A stretch of 64,000 bases of DNA. It comes from Henckelia pumila (lineage: Eukaryota > Streptophyta > Magnoliopsida > Lamiales > Gesneriaceae). Under the pieces are notes generated by a model. It searched no databases. It was not told the DNA's origin and was given only the letters and a program-made list of their open reading frames with translations. The stretch is from contig NC_133121.1 in NCBI RefSeq assembly GCF_033568475.1, forward strand, positions 128,806,375 through 128,870,374, in the 5' to 3' direction. This document shows, in pieces, positions 9,058 through 20,720 of this stretch. Each line of letters begins with the position of its first letter. The first letter of the stretch is position 1. Made by a program: the position numbers and the translations under genes.

Positions 9058-11541
9058 ATGTCTGCTGCAGTTTCCGCTTCCGTGGCGGCCACCGCCGTAT
9101 TAGTCCGTCTCCCCGCCACCAATCACGCCGCCGTATTTTCTCCATTGCCCCATCGTTCGTTTATTTCCGCCACTGCATTCAAACAACTCAAAGGCACTGC
9201 TATCTCTCTCTTTCTCAAAAATTCCATTTTCTTTCTTGTTCCCTCTTATAATATATGTGGTTGTTGAACTTATCCGAAGTTTTATCTTGTTTCCATTCAG
9301 ATAATTTAGGGTTTTACTGGTGATAAATAGTGGGTTTTGCTTCGCATTCTGGGATACAGTCGGTTTTTTGTATTGTCGGCTTAATTTTGAATTTCATGTG
9401 GGTCCATGAGTTATCGATTCCATTAGTTGAAATGTGCTTGCTTACGTATTGTAACATACGGTGGCCCCAATAAAATCAGGGATTATGCGTTATATTGCGG
9501 TTTGAGCTTGAGTTTGAATTTGAAATTTGCCTTCTTGTGAGTTTGTATGAGAGGACTTGAATGCGAGAAATGGATGTGAGTAATGAAGTTTAAAGAACTC
9601 CAGTTTTAGGGGGTGGGGGTGTTTACATTTCATCAGGTTAATAATAATAGGCACGACGCTTCAAATGGATGAAGTGGAGTTGGGAATTTGTATGAATGAA
9701 AAGGTGTACAGACAATTGCAATGCATTTAGATAATAGATTTAAAATTCCTTAATTTAAAATCATTGAGGTGCTAGGCTTCCCGATGTGACATGTTCCCAA
9801 TCGTTCAACTTCTAAATTCTGGCTAAGACATTGAGCTATGACAAGTCTTTGAATGGGCTCAATTTCGTAGGGTTAAGGGAAACTTGAAACCCAACTAGCT
9901 TTTGGGGGATGTGGCAATTAATGTTTTATACTGTACATTGAGCAGGTTAGTTGCTTTGATAAGGTTTTGTTTGCAGTATCCTTTAATGTAATTTTCTTAC
10001 AATGTGTGTCAGAGTGCCAATTTTTTGTCTAGAGCCACTTAGGTGACACTTGACAGTTGATTCAGGATTGGATGATGGAAAGTTCTACTACTGCAGATGA
10101 AGTCTTGAACTGAATGATCTTCAATGATTGAGAAAACAGAATGTTCTTGATCAATGCTAGTCTTCACGAGGACTATGGACTATCTCCTTAATGGAATGAA
10201 ATAATGGACACAATGTTTAATGTTCCATTTATTTGGGGACTAACACGGTGTGGTGATGGAGGCAGCTAAAAATTTTACGATTTTAGTACTGCAACTGACG
10301 TAATCATAAGTGTGAATGACTTTAAGGAGAGATATATAGTCGTCAAAATCATTTAATGTAATGTCAAAGTGCCATTCTTAGCTCCTGGGTGGTGTGAGCA
10401 TATCATAATTAATTTTTTCTTGTAATTGTATGAGTTATTTGTAGCGTGCAACTTGATATACATAGCAGAATAAAGCACACTTTGTATGCTTCATCCACTG
10501 ATGTTATTTCTATCTAATATCTCTACGAGGTGGATAAAATTGTGTTAATTAGGTTATTTTTCACTGAAACAGTGTTCAGGAGACCATCTCGGTTCATGGT
10601 GAAGGCCTCTTCTTCTGAGGAGAGCACAGTTGATGCCGGTGAATTGTTCACCGATTTAAAAGAAAAGGTAACATAACAATGAACATTCACAACACACACA
10701 CGCACACAAAATATACATATACATATATATTTATTTATGTGGTACTTAAAGGACTCTTAGACATTATCTTTCATGCTTTACAGTGGGATGCTCTTGATAA
10801 CAAGTCTACTGTACTTCTTTATGGAGGTGGCGCGATTGTAGGAGTTTGGCTAGCTTCCATCGTGGTCAGTGCAGTCAACTCGGTCCCTTTGGTAAGTTTT
10901 TTTTTACAACATTAAGACTTGTTTGTGTGGTAAAGTCAAATTTCTGTGTAGGCACGTCTGGTAACATTCAGATTTCTTCACTTAAAAAAAAAATAAAAAA
11001 TTCAGATTTCTTGTATTATTGTCTCTTTAACGTATATAAACGGTATTTTCCTCTGTGTTTTAGCTTCCTAAGATCATGGAGCTTGTTGGCCTGGGATACA
11101 CTGGATGGTTTGTGTACCGATACCTTCTTTTCAAGGTTTGCATCAAGATTTTCACTATATATATGATAATTGATATGAACGATAGTTACTGTTTGTGGTA
11201 TTTGGTCGGAGTGTAAACAAGCCGAGCAATTGGCAGTAGTTCACGAGGGGCCACATCAAAGTTTGGTTAATTATACAACACCAAAAACAATTGTGCCACA
11301 TCAAAGTTTGGTTAATTTATACAGCACAAAAAACAATTGTGTTTTTCAATTTTGTATCATATTTTGAGGTTTTTATCGAGTTTGAGCAACCCGACTGCAC
11401 ATGCCACTCGAATACTAATATACCGTTTGACGACTCCATAGAGCTATCCTAATATGACATATTTTGCTGTTGCAGTCAAGTAGGAAAGAACTGGTTACAG
11501 ACATTGAGGCGTTAAAGAAGAAGGTTACTGGAACTGAATAA
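9058..11541 (+). CDS. CURT1A: Curvature thylakoid 1A (CURT1A), five exons
   Basis: Nuclear gene for a chloroplast thylakoid protein that bends grana margins. Inferred coding exons are 9058-9193, 10573-10667, 10784-10891, 11064-11135 and 11476-11541, giving 158 residues, close to the about 164 of Arabidopsis. Residues 1 to about 58 are an Ala/Ser/Thr-rich transit peptide; KASSSEES follows, then an acidic helix (GELFTDLKEKWD). The CAAD domain has two membrane segments, around STVLLYGGGAIVGVWLASIV (residues 85-104) and LVGLGYTGWFVYRYLLF. A basic amphipathic tail begins SSRKEL. The start is ATG 9058, the first in frame after the leader. Introns 2-4 have GT-AG ends; intron 1 fits the frame best with a GC donor at 9194, though other donors nearby cannot be excluded. 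Confidence 0.95.
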
Positions 11542-12765
11542 GCATGCATCAGTTCGACTTACATGAATTTCTTTATGAGAGGCATGTTTTACTGCGTTCA
11601 ACTGTAAAATAGCCAATATGTATGTATATCGTGTTATACCTTTCATTTTGTCACATTTGAACTTGTCTTTCCTCAATTTTACTCTCATTTTCTCACATTT
11701 GAAGTTATATATTTTTCCTCAGTATTCAACATAGGGTTCTATTTGGTTCATCTCTTAAACCGTTGGTTTTTGTGACACGGGTTTCACATTTTTATCCGTG
11801 GAGTCGAGTCGGATCAATCATGTTCATATTTTTAATAAAAAATAATAGTTTTAACATGAAAAAAAAGACGGTATGAGGAGAGTTTTAGTGCCCCTAAAGC
11901 ATGCATCAGTAGACAATGTTTCCTCATTCTGTGTGTGTATTCATATTTAAACGAAATATCCACCTTTTAGGTTGCATTCAGATTCAAATTACTTGAGGTT
12001 TAACAAAGTTCGATTTCATAATTCAACTCTATATGACAGATTTCGCAATTCTTTGAGATAATTGAAGTGGTATGAAACATAGTAATCTTTAATCCATTAC
12101 AACGATCAGTCCTTGATATTTGCCTTTTATATCACTATATCAAAGTTCAATTTATCTCTCCATCAAACATATGACAAGAAATGATTTGTGTAATAGATAA
12201 GGTTACACCAATTTTGCATAGTTGATTTTTTCTTTACTTATCGAAGGAAACAACATTGTATATAATTATGAATTTGAAATCTTTATGTCCAAATGATGCA
12301 TTAACAAGTGCCATTTTATACATATTAATATTTCATTGCATCTGTTTCGTACTCGCATAGTCTTTTTTTTAAACGAAAATAAAGTAAATGGTAAAATTTT
12401 AAAATACAAAAAATAATTATATTCTTCTAAACAAATAGTCACAAAAACACATATATATCAATTTTATAAAAGCGAGTAGAATTTTCGTAAATAAAAAGTT
12501 ATCAATTGACATAAAATGAATGTTATTTTGATAAATAATAAAAGACAAAAATTCATATGAGACGGTCTCAAGGATCATTTTCTTGAGACTGAGTTTCTTA
12601 TATGAGTTATCCATTAAAAAATATTATATTTTATGCCAAAAATATTACTTATTATAATAAATATAAATATGATTGACCCGTCTCATTTGTGAGATGAGAC
12701 CGTATCACAAAAGTATTACTCATAATAAAATATCTAATTGTTTGTTTTGTTTTTTAAATAATAAT
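11542..12765. other. CURT1A 3' UTR and intergenic DNA
   Basis: The first 100-200 bp after the stop codon are probably CURT1A 3' UTR. The rest is AT-rich with no gene. It holds one MITE-like repeat (12555-12710). Confidence 0.5.
12555..12710. repeat. Dispersed MITE-like repeat with GAGACGGTCTC ends
   Basis: About 155 bp beginning TATGAGACGGTCTCAAGG and ending with GAGATGAGACCGTATCACA, with TTATGCCAAAAATATTACTT in the middle and TTGACCCGTCTCA before the right end. A decayed relative at about 24990-25140 shares the central ATGCCAAAAACATTACTT and the flanking pattern, so this is a dispersed family. I could not place it in a superfamily. Confidence 0.55.
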
Positions 12766-12769
12766 TAAT

Positions 12770-12845
12770 ATGGGCTATGCAAAATTAAACTAATATGGGC
12801 CATAGCTGATAAGTGATACACTCAGCCCATCGGCCCATCCTCTTT
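12770..12845 (+). promoter_or_regulatory. Site II (TGGGCY) promoter motifs
   Basis: Four close TGGGCY-type motifs on either strand: TGGGCT (about 12771), TGGGCC (about 12794), AGCCCA and GGCCCA (about 12824-12838). Clusters of such TCP-bound site II elements are typical of plant promoters for ribosomal, mitochondrial and other growth-linked genes. They lie about 650 bp before the ATG at 13478, with a likely 5'-UTR intron in between. Confidence 0.6.
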
Positions 12846-13477
12846 CTTTCAACAGGCGACAATCATAGCGGCTAGGATTTTGACGCTTCACTCCACCACC
12901 TTGGTCGGAGACATTGCTGGACCTACTACACTCTCGTCTTCAGTTCTAAATCTTCTTCACAAGCATTAAAATCGGAGGTTTTCGTAGGGGTTTCGGGCTG
13001 CCATTGGACATCTCAGATTCGCCGGTAATCTTTCAATCCGTTTGTTTATTTCTTCTTTTGATTCTTAGTTTTCTGTTGTGGTAACTTATCATTTCTGCTC
13101 GAAATCGCGCCATGTGTGTTTTCCGAATGATTGGCAAGAAATTGATTTTTTTTGGTGATACTGAAAAAATTCCATCTTGTACCCTTCTTTATTCCTTTTG
13201 AGTTTCTATTAATTTCTGTGTTCAAAGTCTATGTATTCTTCTTTTTGAAGATAAGGTTCGATTGATTGCCTTTTTTATTTGCCCTATTTTACACCTCTTG
13301 TCTCAATTAGGTCACTCCTTTGTATGTGGCCGTGATATGATTCTTGAATTTGATAAATTTACTGAATTTGCTTGTATTTGGTGGATTTGATTTGATTTGA
13401 AGGTCTTGTCTTATTTGCTCAGAAAGGTAGAAAAAGAGGTGTTTTGGATAACTACTGTGTTGTTGACGCTCAACACT

Positions 13478-14212
13478 ATGAGCTCAACCTTGGTCAGGAA
13501 ATTGAAGCCCGTGAGTTCGTCATTGGACTCTTTAAGCTACCAATTCTTTCAGAGATGTTCAGTCAGTGGGACGGCGAAGGGGAAAGGTAAGCTCAAAGCT
13601 GCGCAGCCTTTGAAAAGATCGAAAGTTACTACAAAAAAGGGGGCAGCTCCAGATACCTCTCAGAAAGATGGACCCAGAAAGAGGAGTGAAATGGACGAAA
13701 TGGTCGAGAAATGCTTGGCCGCCACTCCACCACTCAGATTCTTGAAACCGAAAGAAAAAGCTAGGGAAGCTGAACGAGAGAAAATGGGGCTAGTTAGCAA
13801 GGGTAACGAGCAGGCAAAAGAGAAGCTAAAAAAACTGGGAAAGGATTTCGAGTCGCCCTTCATCATGGGAACTCCTGGAATGGATTTGATCAGTTTAGGT
13901 TTAGTTGATGTCAATGAAATTCCAAAGTATGAGCTTACTGTTGAGGATGGACGAAGGCTTGCCAAGGAGTATAGTCGGGTTTTGATGAGGAAGCATAGGG
14001 TGAGGCAGAGTTCGGAGTCTACACTGCTGCGGTTGAAAAAAGAAGCAATTGAGGCGCTACCTGAGCATTTGAAGGTCGCTGCTTTGGTTCCAGATTTGAC
14101 TCCATTTCCCATTAACCGGTTTATGGCGACACTGACACCACCAATTGAAGGTTATATTGAGAAGATCAACGAGGCGGCGAGGAAGAGTTCTGGCAAAGAG
14201 AAGCTCAGATAA
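13478..14212 (+). CDS. Conserved plant protein, probably mitochondrial, mitoribosome candidate
   Basis: An intronless coding region of 244 residues. The start is ATG 13478 (MSSTLVRKLKP); the open frame extends upstream but without an earlier ATG. The N-terminus is rich in Ser, Arg and Lys without acidic residues, like a mitochondrial targeting peptide. Then comes a very basic stretch (residues 35-70), a motif MDEMVEKCLAATPPLRFLKP, a charged helix (KEKAREAEREKMGLVSKG) and a conserved C-terminal block around EYSRVLMRKHRVRQ and PDLTPFPINRFMATLTPP. A GT donor at about 13024 and an AG before 13398 or 13421 suggest a 5'-UTR intron. The site II promoter, basic charge and targeting peptide favour a mitochondrial ribosomal small-subunit role. 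I recognise it only as a conserved plant protein. Confidence 0.8.
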   Translation: MSSTLVRKLKPVSSSLDSLSYQFFQRCSVSGTAKGKGKLKAAQPLKRSKVTTKKGAAPDTSQKDGPRKRSEMDEMVEKCLAATPPLRFLKPKEKAREAEREKMGLVSKGNEQAKEKLKKLGKDFESPFIMGTPGMDLISLGLVDVNEIPKYELTVEDGRRLAKEYSRVLMRKHRVRQSSESTLLRLKKEAIEALPEHLKVAALVPDLTPFPINRFMATLTPPIEGYIEKINEAARKSSGKEKLR

Positions 14213-15220
14213 CTCTGAGGTTAGGAGTTCTTTTTTCATGTTTCAGGTGTTTTATATTTTTAGGAACCACTTGACTCACGAGTTAGATAACGAAAGATGC
14301 ATAAGTAGATGTAGAACTTGAGCTAAGTATATGACAAAGCCAGAATGACTAATCTATCAATGACTTTATATACCACATCAAGCGGTGACTTTATGGTATA
14401 TTTTGTTAGTGTAGCTATAAATAAAATTACTTCTGTACTGTCCTATTTCAGCAGCAGGCACCCAAGAGTAAACTGAATCTGATGGGTCCAACAATATTAT
14501 TCTAGTTACATCAAAATTTAAAAGCAGCGAAATGTGGGTACCCTTGAGTATCTTAACTTGTAGTTGGACCACTGAAGTTTGATATCTAACTTGGAAACAC
14601 GAGTCATCTTGGATTTTTACCCTTGCTCCTTACTTTGATGTTTCCCGCTCACTTGCTCTGTATCCGTAATAACATTCACAGTTGAAGTGGTGATGAAAGT
14701 GTTGAAAAAGAACAAATCTATGTAGTGTCGAAACCCCCCGAATTCCTGATGCTTAATAATATTGACAATGCTGATGAATTTCTCACTTCTGGCAGAGCAA
14801 CGGTTGGGCAACGAAGAATTTCCATTGGACAAGTCCCCAGTTGAATAATATTGGAACTTTCATAAACTGATGCTTATTTCTCATATACTTTTGGGTTAGG
14901 CTTGAAGAAGAGTTTTCACGATGAATGTTGGTCATGACAAGTTTGTGCAACATTGCCATCTCCATCAATTACTTAATTCCATGCATTTTCCTGGACACTG
15001 TATGTTGTGTTTTCTGATTTTCGTTGCAGTGAACTATGGAGGCAACCTCGTCATGCATTTATTTATTTATATTTATTTATTGTTGTGAAGCAAATCTTTA
15101 CATTTTACTAGTAAAAGAGTCCAGATGCAGACGGAAAAACAAATAATGGGAAGCAGTGTTCTAAAAAACTTAACTAAGCCTCAAACAAGCCTGAAGCGTC
15201 CCTAAATCGCCTTGCTTTGG

Positions 15221-15251
<31 letters not shown>

Positions 15252-16142
15252 CCGTGTAAAAAACTAAGCCTCAAACAAGCCTAAAGCTTCCCTAAATCGC
15301 CTAACTTTGGTAAAAAAAAAAAAACCGGGTAAAAGGCGATTAAACATAAGTTGGTCGCATTAAGCGCACACCTAGTTATGTTTTAATATGACTTTTTTAA
15401 AGCAAGATCGATCGATAAGTAGAAGAGATGAGATAAATTGGAGATTTTACTAATAAATGATGCTAAAATTATATAATAGTGCTTAAGTAATTAGTGCTTA
15501 GCAATGCTCAAGTAAAACTATTTTTTTTTTCTTTTTTGAAAAATTAAAAATCGATGTACAAGAAGAAGAGAAACATAAATTTGAGAATTTGCTGGAAAAT
15601 GAATCTATAAATGTACTATATTGGTTAATTAAATGTAGTGACGTAATTAAATTTACAATCCGTTAATTTAATCTATGATCTTGTTATTTTGTTTTTTTCT
15701 TGTGGATTACAGGATTAGCGAACCATATGGTTTATAGTTGAGTTAAAGCTGCTTTTTTATGATTGGTCGGGAAGGCTGAGTTTTTTGGCCTCTCTAATCT
15801 CTGTTGCAATTGCTTCTGATCTCTAATCATGCATTTTTTTGCTTAAAAAAAAAAAAATTGTAGTGACGTGAATACGGATTTTTAAAACCTATATAGATAT
15901 TAATTCTAATAATTTAAACTAGTCCAATAAAAGTGAGTTTGCATATGATGATATGAGTTAAAATGAATAATAGAATACCTCGAATTAGAATATGAGAAAA
16001 TATTAATATATTTGATTTAAATTTATTAAATTTATGCACTATTTAATTAATTTATTTTTTTGAGATTATCAATCAAAATTACATTAAAAATGAAAACGTT
16101 TTATTTACGTTTAAACTTGTATTGATTCTAGAGTATTGATTC
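14213..16142. other. Intergenic DNA with repeats
   Basis: No gene is recognised. The minus-strand frames at 14617-14968 show no domain. The stretch 15160-15350 is a duplicated repeat (separate entry), and low-complexity A/T tracts follow. Confidence 0.5.
15160..15350. repeat. Duplicated 50-bp segment around homopolymer tracts
   Basis: The segment AACTAAGCCTCAAACAAGCC through CTTTGGT is present twice (about 15172-15220 and 15262-15311), nearly identical. The first copy runs into a pure T tract of about 25 followed by A residues, the second into a pure A tract, each followed by an ACCGKGTAAAA motif. It looks like one decayed repeat family member with a local tandem duplication. Confidence 0.6.
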
Positions 16143-16632
16143 TAGAGCTGTTAAATGGGCCAATCCATGGCGGAGCGGGTCGGCCTACCAAAAGATGATG
16201 GCGGGCTATAAATTCTCAACCCAACCCAACCCAAGGTGGGTTGCGGGTTAGGCGGGCCGGCCCAAAGATTGGATCACGACAAAAAAATAAATAAAAAATA
16301 TTATAATTAATTGTAAATATCATTTCATAAATAAATATTAATAGAAACACATTAATAAAAATTTTAATTATTGATTTCATGTGTGTAAATTTTATATAAA
16401 GTAATTAAAAAAAATCACAAATTTTATTTAAAAAAACATATATAACAATAAAAATAAAAATAAATTATTAGTTTTCTAGGCCCGCGTGCCAACCCGCGCG
16501 GGTCGCGGGCCTAGGCGGGTTGGTCCATTTAGGCCCACCTTTTGTTGCGTTGAAAAAATTTCAACCTAATCCACTTAAATTGTGTGGCGGATCGGATCAA
16601 TCCGACGGGGCTAACCCAAATTGACTGCTCTA
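16143..16632. mobile_element. Non-autonomous hAT-like element (MITE), copy 2
   Basis: 490-bp element, an inverted relative of 1473-1988. The left end is TAGAGCTGTTAAATGGGCC and the reversed right end TAGAGCAGTCAATTTGGG. It is bordered by a perfect 8-bp duplication ATTGATTC (16135-16142 and 16633-16640). The internal order matches copy 1 read backwards: GC-rich subterminal blocks (AACCCGCGCGGGT) and an AT-rich core. No ORF. Confidence 0.9.
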
Positions 16633-16640
16633 ATTGATTC

Positions 16641-16870
16641 TGCTTAAGCTTAAAACTTCACATTTTGTACCCTTTTCTACTTAAGCTTAAAAAGCTTACA
16701 GCTTCACATTTTGTACCCTTTTACGATTTTTAAAACTCTGCTGAAGCTCAAAAAGCTTAAAGCTTCACTCATACTCTTCACATTTAGAACTTTGCTGCTT
16801 AAAAATCTTAAAGCTTCACCAGTAAGCTTCACATTTTGTTACTTAACAATTTTTAGAACATTGACGTAAA
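16641..16870. repeat. Degenerate tandem repeat with AAGCTT words
   Basis: About four irregular units of 50-60 bp, each with variations of GCTTAAAAAGCTTAAAGCTTC and CACATTTTGTACCCTTTT. It adjoins the hAT-like element and has no coding content. Confidence 0.65.
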
Positions 16871-17207
16871 ATGACTTGATCAATAAACCTAGTCGAGCAC
16901 TGCAGAAAGCCACGGGCAACTTGAGATGATGTGAGCTGGCGAACCTTCTTGGCATGATTATGTTTGCAAAATCAAGGTTTTCAAACCAAATAAAATAAAG
17001 TATTCAAGAAATATGCGGAACATGTAGCTTGCCAGTAAAAACAGAAATCCAAATGACTCAAAAATATTATTGCATCCGCCATCAAAGTTCATACATGAAA
17101 ATAGAAACCCAAACACGAAACTCTAAGAGGACACATGTATAAATTTGTATTAAAATTAAACGAGGGTACAGCTCAAGACATTAGAAGCTCCGTTCAATAC
17201 CAACACA

Positions 17208-18796
17208 CTAGAGTTTGTCAATATCCTCATCCTCGAACTCGATGTAGTCGTCACCAGGACCATCATCTTCTTCATCAAGTCCACCAGCAATACCCTCGTT
17301 GAGCCTCGTGTTCTCAGGCAGCTCACCATAAGCCTTCAATAATCTTGCTTCATCTGGCATGTATTTCAGGATCACGTCGGCCTTATCATCCTGATAACCC
17401 AAGGAAGGTAAAAAGATTAGAGCAGTAATCAATTATCCAGTATACTTGATCACTGGGAAAAATATGAACTCTTAAGACTCTTGAAATTCTTGCTTATCCC
17501 CGGAATGGAAACAATGAATAGTGATTTCATTCTTATTGATTTTAAAATATTCCAGTTCAAAGGCTCAAATTTAACTCAATGGTGACATTTTACTTCTTGA
17601 ATTCTAAAAAGGAAAATCCTCGACTACTCTTGTCAGCCTGAAATCCGCAGAACACACTCCTAAAAAATGGTACATTTTTCTTGGCCAATTCACTTATTGG
17701 GTACCCCAAGACCAAAGCAAGCAATAGAAAAGGCGAAGAACTTTAAAATTTTACGCCAAACCACAGCAAAACTTATCAAGAAAATGGAATTGAAACAAAC
17801 TGAGCTAAATTTAACCCGGTATAGAAAGAAACTATTTAAAAAATCACTGGAAGGAAGAGGAAAAAATCAAAATAAATCTTTCCTCAGAACGCTGAGCCCA
17901 ACAAATCAAGAATATGCAGGAGGTAGCAAAGTTATACATGCTGGCAGTCTTTCATGAACAGGGGAAAGGGGAAATTAGTAGCAGAAACATGTTGGAATCG
18001 AGCCGTGGCTCTAGCGCCCAGGTCATGGCGATGAGGGGTAAGTGGTAAACATGCATCCTGGTGTACTTGAGGCTAAAGCCTAAAGGAGGTTTTCAAAAGA
18101 TTTTGTATTTCAAATGAAATCTAAAACATCTCATTCATGTTCCTGTAAACAAATAAAAATTTACTTTCTCGTTGTCGAAATACCATTTTAGAATATAATG
18201 ACCATACCTACTTTTATACATCAAACTAAATTGTAAAGAATCATTTTTTGGTCCGGTTTGAATAACAAGCACACCAGGGCCTTGGGATAAACCTCCAGGG
18301 CAAATGTATAATTTATTCTTTGCGCCGCTCTGCGCTCCTAACAGCTACGAATCAAACACTACAACAAGTAAAGAAAACCCTAATTCACAAATTCGAACGA
18401 ATTCCTCAAAAAAAAAAAAAAAACTCACATAATTGGCACAATCAAAACAGGCATTAAAACTCCAAACATAAACAGAACCAGCTAACATCAAATCACAAGA
18501 AAAAAAACACAGTTCAAAAAAAGAAAAAAAAAAAATTATACTTGATAATCGCGAAGTCCGACGAGGATAATGTCACCGGCGGCGATCCAGACCTTCTTGT
18601 GCATCTTACCCCTGATATGGCAAAGGCGCTTCACGCCATCGATGCACGTAGCTTCGCACCGGCCGTTGCCGAGCATCCGCTGCACCTGGGCGTATTCTTG
18701 GCCATCCTCCTTGAATACTAGCTCTCGCTTCTCATCATCAGCCTCGTTCTTCCCTCTCTTGCGATTCTTACCTCCCTTACCCTTGTTCTTCGGCAT
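17208..18796 (-). CDS. EIF1A: Translation initiation factor eIF1A, two coding exons
   Basis: Cytosolic initiation factor that binds the ribosomal A site and promotes scanning and start-codon choice. Exon 1 is 18542-18796 (85 codons) and exon 2 is 17208-17390 (61 codons with stop), total 145 residues, the exact family length. The start ATG is at 18796 ([18 protein letters not shown], the basic N-terminal tail). The OB-fold spans residues 28-95 with [18 protein letters not shown] and [12 protein letters not shown]. The C-terminal tail is acidic and ends in [15 protein letters not shown]. The 1151-bp intron has a GTATAA donor and a TATCAG acceptor and splits the gene right after RDYQ. Confidence 0.96.
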
Positions 18797-19370
18797 CGCG
18801 GCACACACAGGACAGGAGATCTCTCTCTTTCTGGAATTCTAGCAGGTTACGGTTCGGGTTTGGAGTTTCGTGACAACTTTCGTGGGCTCAATAATCACAT
18901 ATGCTTTGAATTTAGCTATCCACGTCCAAATGAGTGAGTCCATTACAATTTACAAATTGGGCTTGCTTTATCTTTAGATTTTTTTTTAAATGTATCTTTA
19001 GTTTTTTTTAAAATAAAAAATTATATATATAACAAAATGAAATGTTCTCGAATTATGACATGTTTTCAAATTGTCTTCCAAAAAATATCAAATAAAATTT
19101 GAAATTTGTGGAAATGTTTATGCTAGCGCACATAAACACTTTCCATATGCTAGGGCCGTTGGATCCCCTATTCGGATCCCCGAATAGGTTAACATAGACG
19201 GCTCCAAATGTGGATTTCAAATTTGTGATCAAAATGTCATTTTGCAATTAAATCTAATGAATGTAGTCTATAATGAATCAAAATTTATCACTCCTGATTC
19301 ACTAGTCATTGCAGATTCAATTGTCATTATTAATCCTAGTATGTGTACTTTGTGCTTGATTCCACATTAA
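18797..19370. other. eIF1A upstream region and intergenic DNA
   Basis: Contains the eIF1A 5' UTR and promoter next to the start codon, including GTGGGCTCAATAATC near 18880 (a site II-like TGGGCT). The remainder is AT-rich; I see no gene. Confidence 0.45.
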
Positions 19371-19565
19371 GAGCCGTTTGGATTTGACAGATATTTTTTA
19401 AAATAAATGCTTTTTTAAGCTATAATTTTTGGCTTTTGAAAAAGCTATTTTTTGACTTAAAAAAGTGCTTTTTTAAGTACTTATTTGGTCATCCAAACAC
19501 TATATTAACTGAAAAGCACTTAAAAAAGTGTTTTTTTGGTCCGACTTTTGTAACCAAACGAGGCC
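19371..19565. mobile_element. Tourist-like (PIF/Harbinger) MITE
   Basis: 195-bp element. The left end is GAGCCGTTTGG and the reversed right end GGCCTCGTTTGG. It is flanked by TAA on both sides (19368-19370 and 19566-19568), the 3-bp duplication typical of PIF/Harbinger. The interior holds inverted AAAAAGTGCTTTTTTAAGT blocks, so the transcript would fold into a hairpin. No ORF. Confidence 0.75.
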
Positions 19566-19850
19566 TAAATTTGTTTTTAATACAATAATGACATTTGATT
19601 TACCAACAGAGTATAATACTCTCAAAATAGATCGAACTAAATCTAGTTTATCGGCTTATACACGAAACTTGGGGAAAATATTCTTTCAAGTAGTTTTTTT
19701 GTTTCGAATTTTAAATATTTCAAATTTTATTGCGTGCTACATCCTTTGTATGGCCCGGGCTAAGGCTTAAGGTCTCTATTTTCCTATTTATGGGTCTCCA
19801 AGGCAAAAACAAAGGGTGCTAATATTCTTGTGCGCATCAGTTAAAAAATC

Positions 19851-20500
19851 TTGGGCTCTGGTGCCTGGTGGGTGATTCCAAAATTGAAGGATATGGAGAT
19901 ACATTGGACTGTAGTTTATGGCTGCAATCACATACAGCTAAAGCTCACTTTGGACGTTTGGCTATTCTTAGATGGGGGTCCGTCGAAAAACTGTATGGAA
20001 GTTATCCATGGGATCAAAGCTTGGAGTGGTCTACTTCATGACTTCCAGGATGTTGGAATGAAACTACAGCCAACACTCTATGTCTCAAGCCAACCAACGC
20101 CACCAGCATGGGCCGTGCCACACTAGGACACTATGCAGCTTGAGGTCGAGGCTTGTGTGAATGGTAAGCTTAACCGATATGGAGCTTGGGGTATGCATGG
20201 TGAGGGACTCCCATGGCAAAAAGCTACATGCTTTTGGGATGCACATTCAAGCACACTGAGGGTGAACTCATAGCTATTTTCATTACATAGAAGCTCAGAT
20301 CAAGCTAATGCACAAACTGATGGATGCAACGCAAGTTATAGAACTGCTACAAGTTAGAAGAAAGACGAACTTGACTGCTCATAATATTGCTCGCTTTGCT
20401 TCTTTCTTACCCTCTCTTTACCTGGGTGCTTGAGACTTTTCTTGTTCGAGGAAATATTGTAATTCAACATTTCTCAATTAATAAAAATTACAATTTTCCT
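19851..20500 (+). pseudogene. RNase H-like domain remnant, probably from a non-LTR element
   Basis: Shifting frames give pieces of a plant reverse-transcriptase-associated RNase H protein: DFQDVGMKLQPTLYVSSQPT (linker), NGKLNRYGAWGMHGEG and CFWDAHSSTLR in the strand region, and RKTNLTAHNIARFAS with LPSLYLGA at the end. Stops and frameshifts separate them. The order matches the C-terminal RNase H region of plant LINE-type or related orphan proteins. It is a decayed fragment with no expression capacity visible. Confidence 0.6.
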
Positions 20501-20720
20501 GTCAAAAACTAAATATACTAACATCCATCCAGTAATTTGCCAAAAAAAAAAAAAGAAAAGCTTGGAGTTAGTACTAAATTCATCACTATGGATAAAAATG
20601 TTTCTTGGCAAAAGGGAAGCCTTCTCTCTTTTACAAAAGAAAGGGGAACCTTCTCTTCATCTATAATTCTTCCCCACCCAAGCTTTTGACACTTCTACCA
20701 GCACATTTCTATTGACAGCT

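Noticed and set aside
14617-14968. Two minus-strand ORFs that could form a small gene
   Set aside because: No domain, no convincing splice sites and no promoter; left as intergenic.
17667-17957. 96-codon ORF with basic composition
   Set aside because: Lies wholly within the eIF1A intron and shows no domain.
18570-18842. Plus-strand ORF of 90 codons across eIF1A exon 1
   Set aside because: Antisense shadow of the eIF1A exon; no domain and no splice or promoter support.
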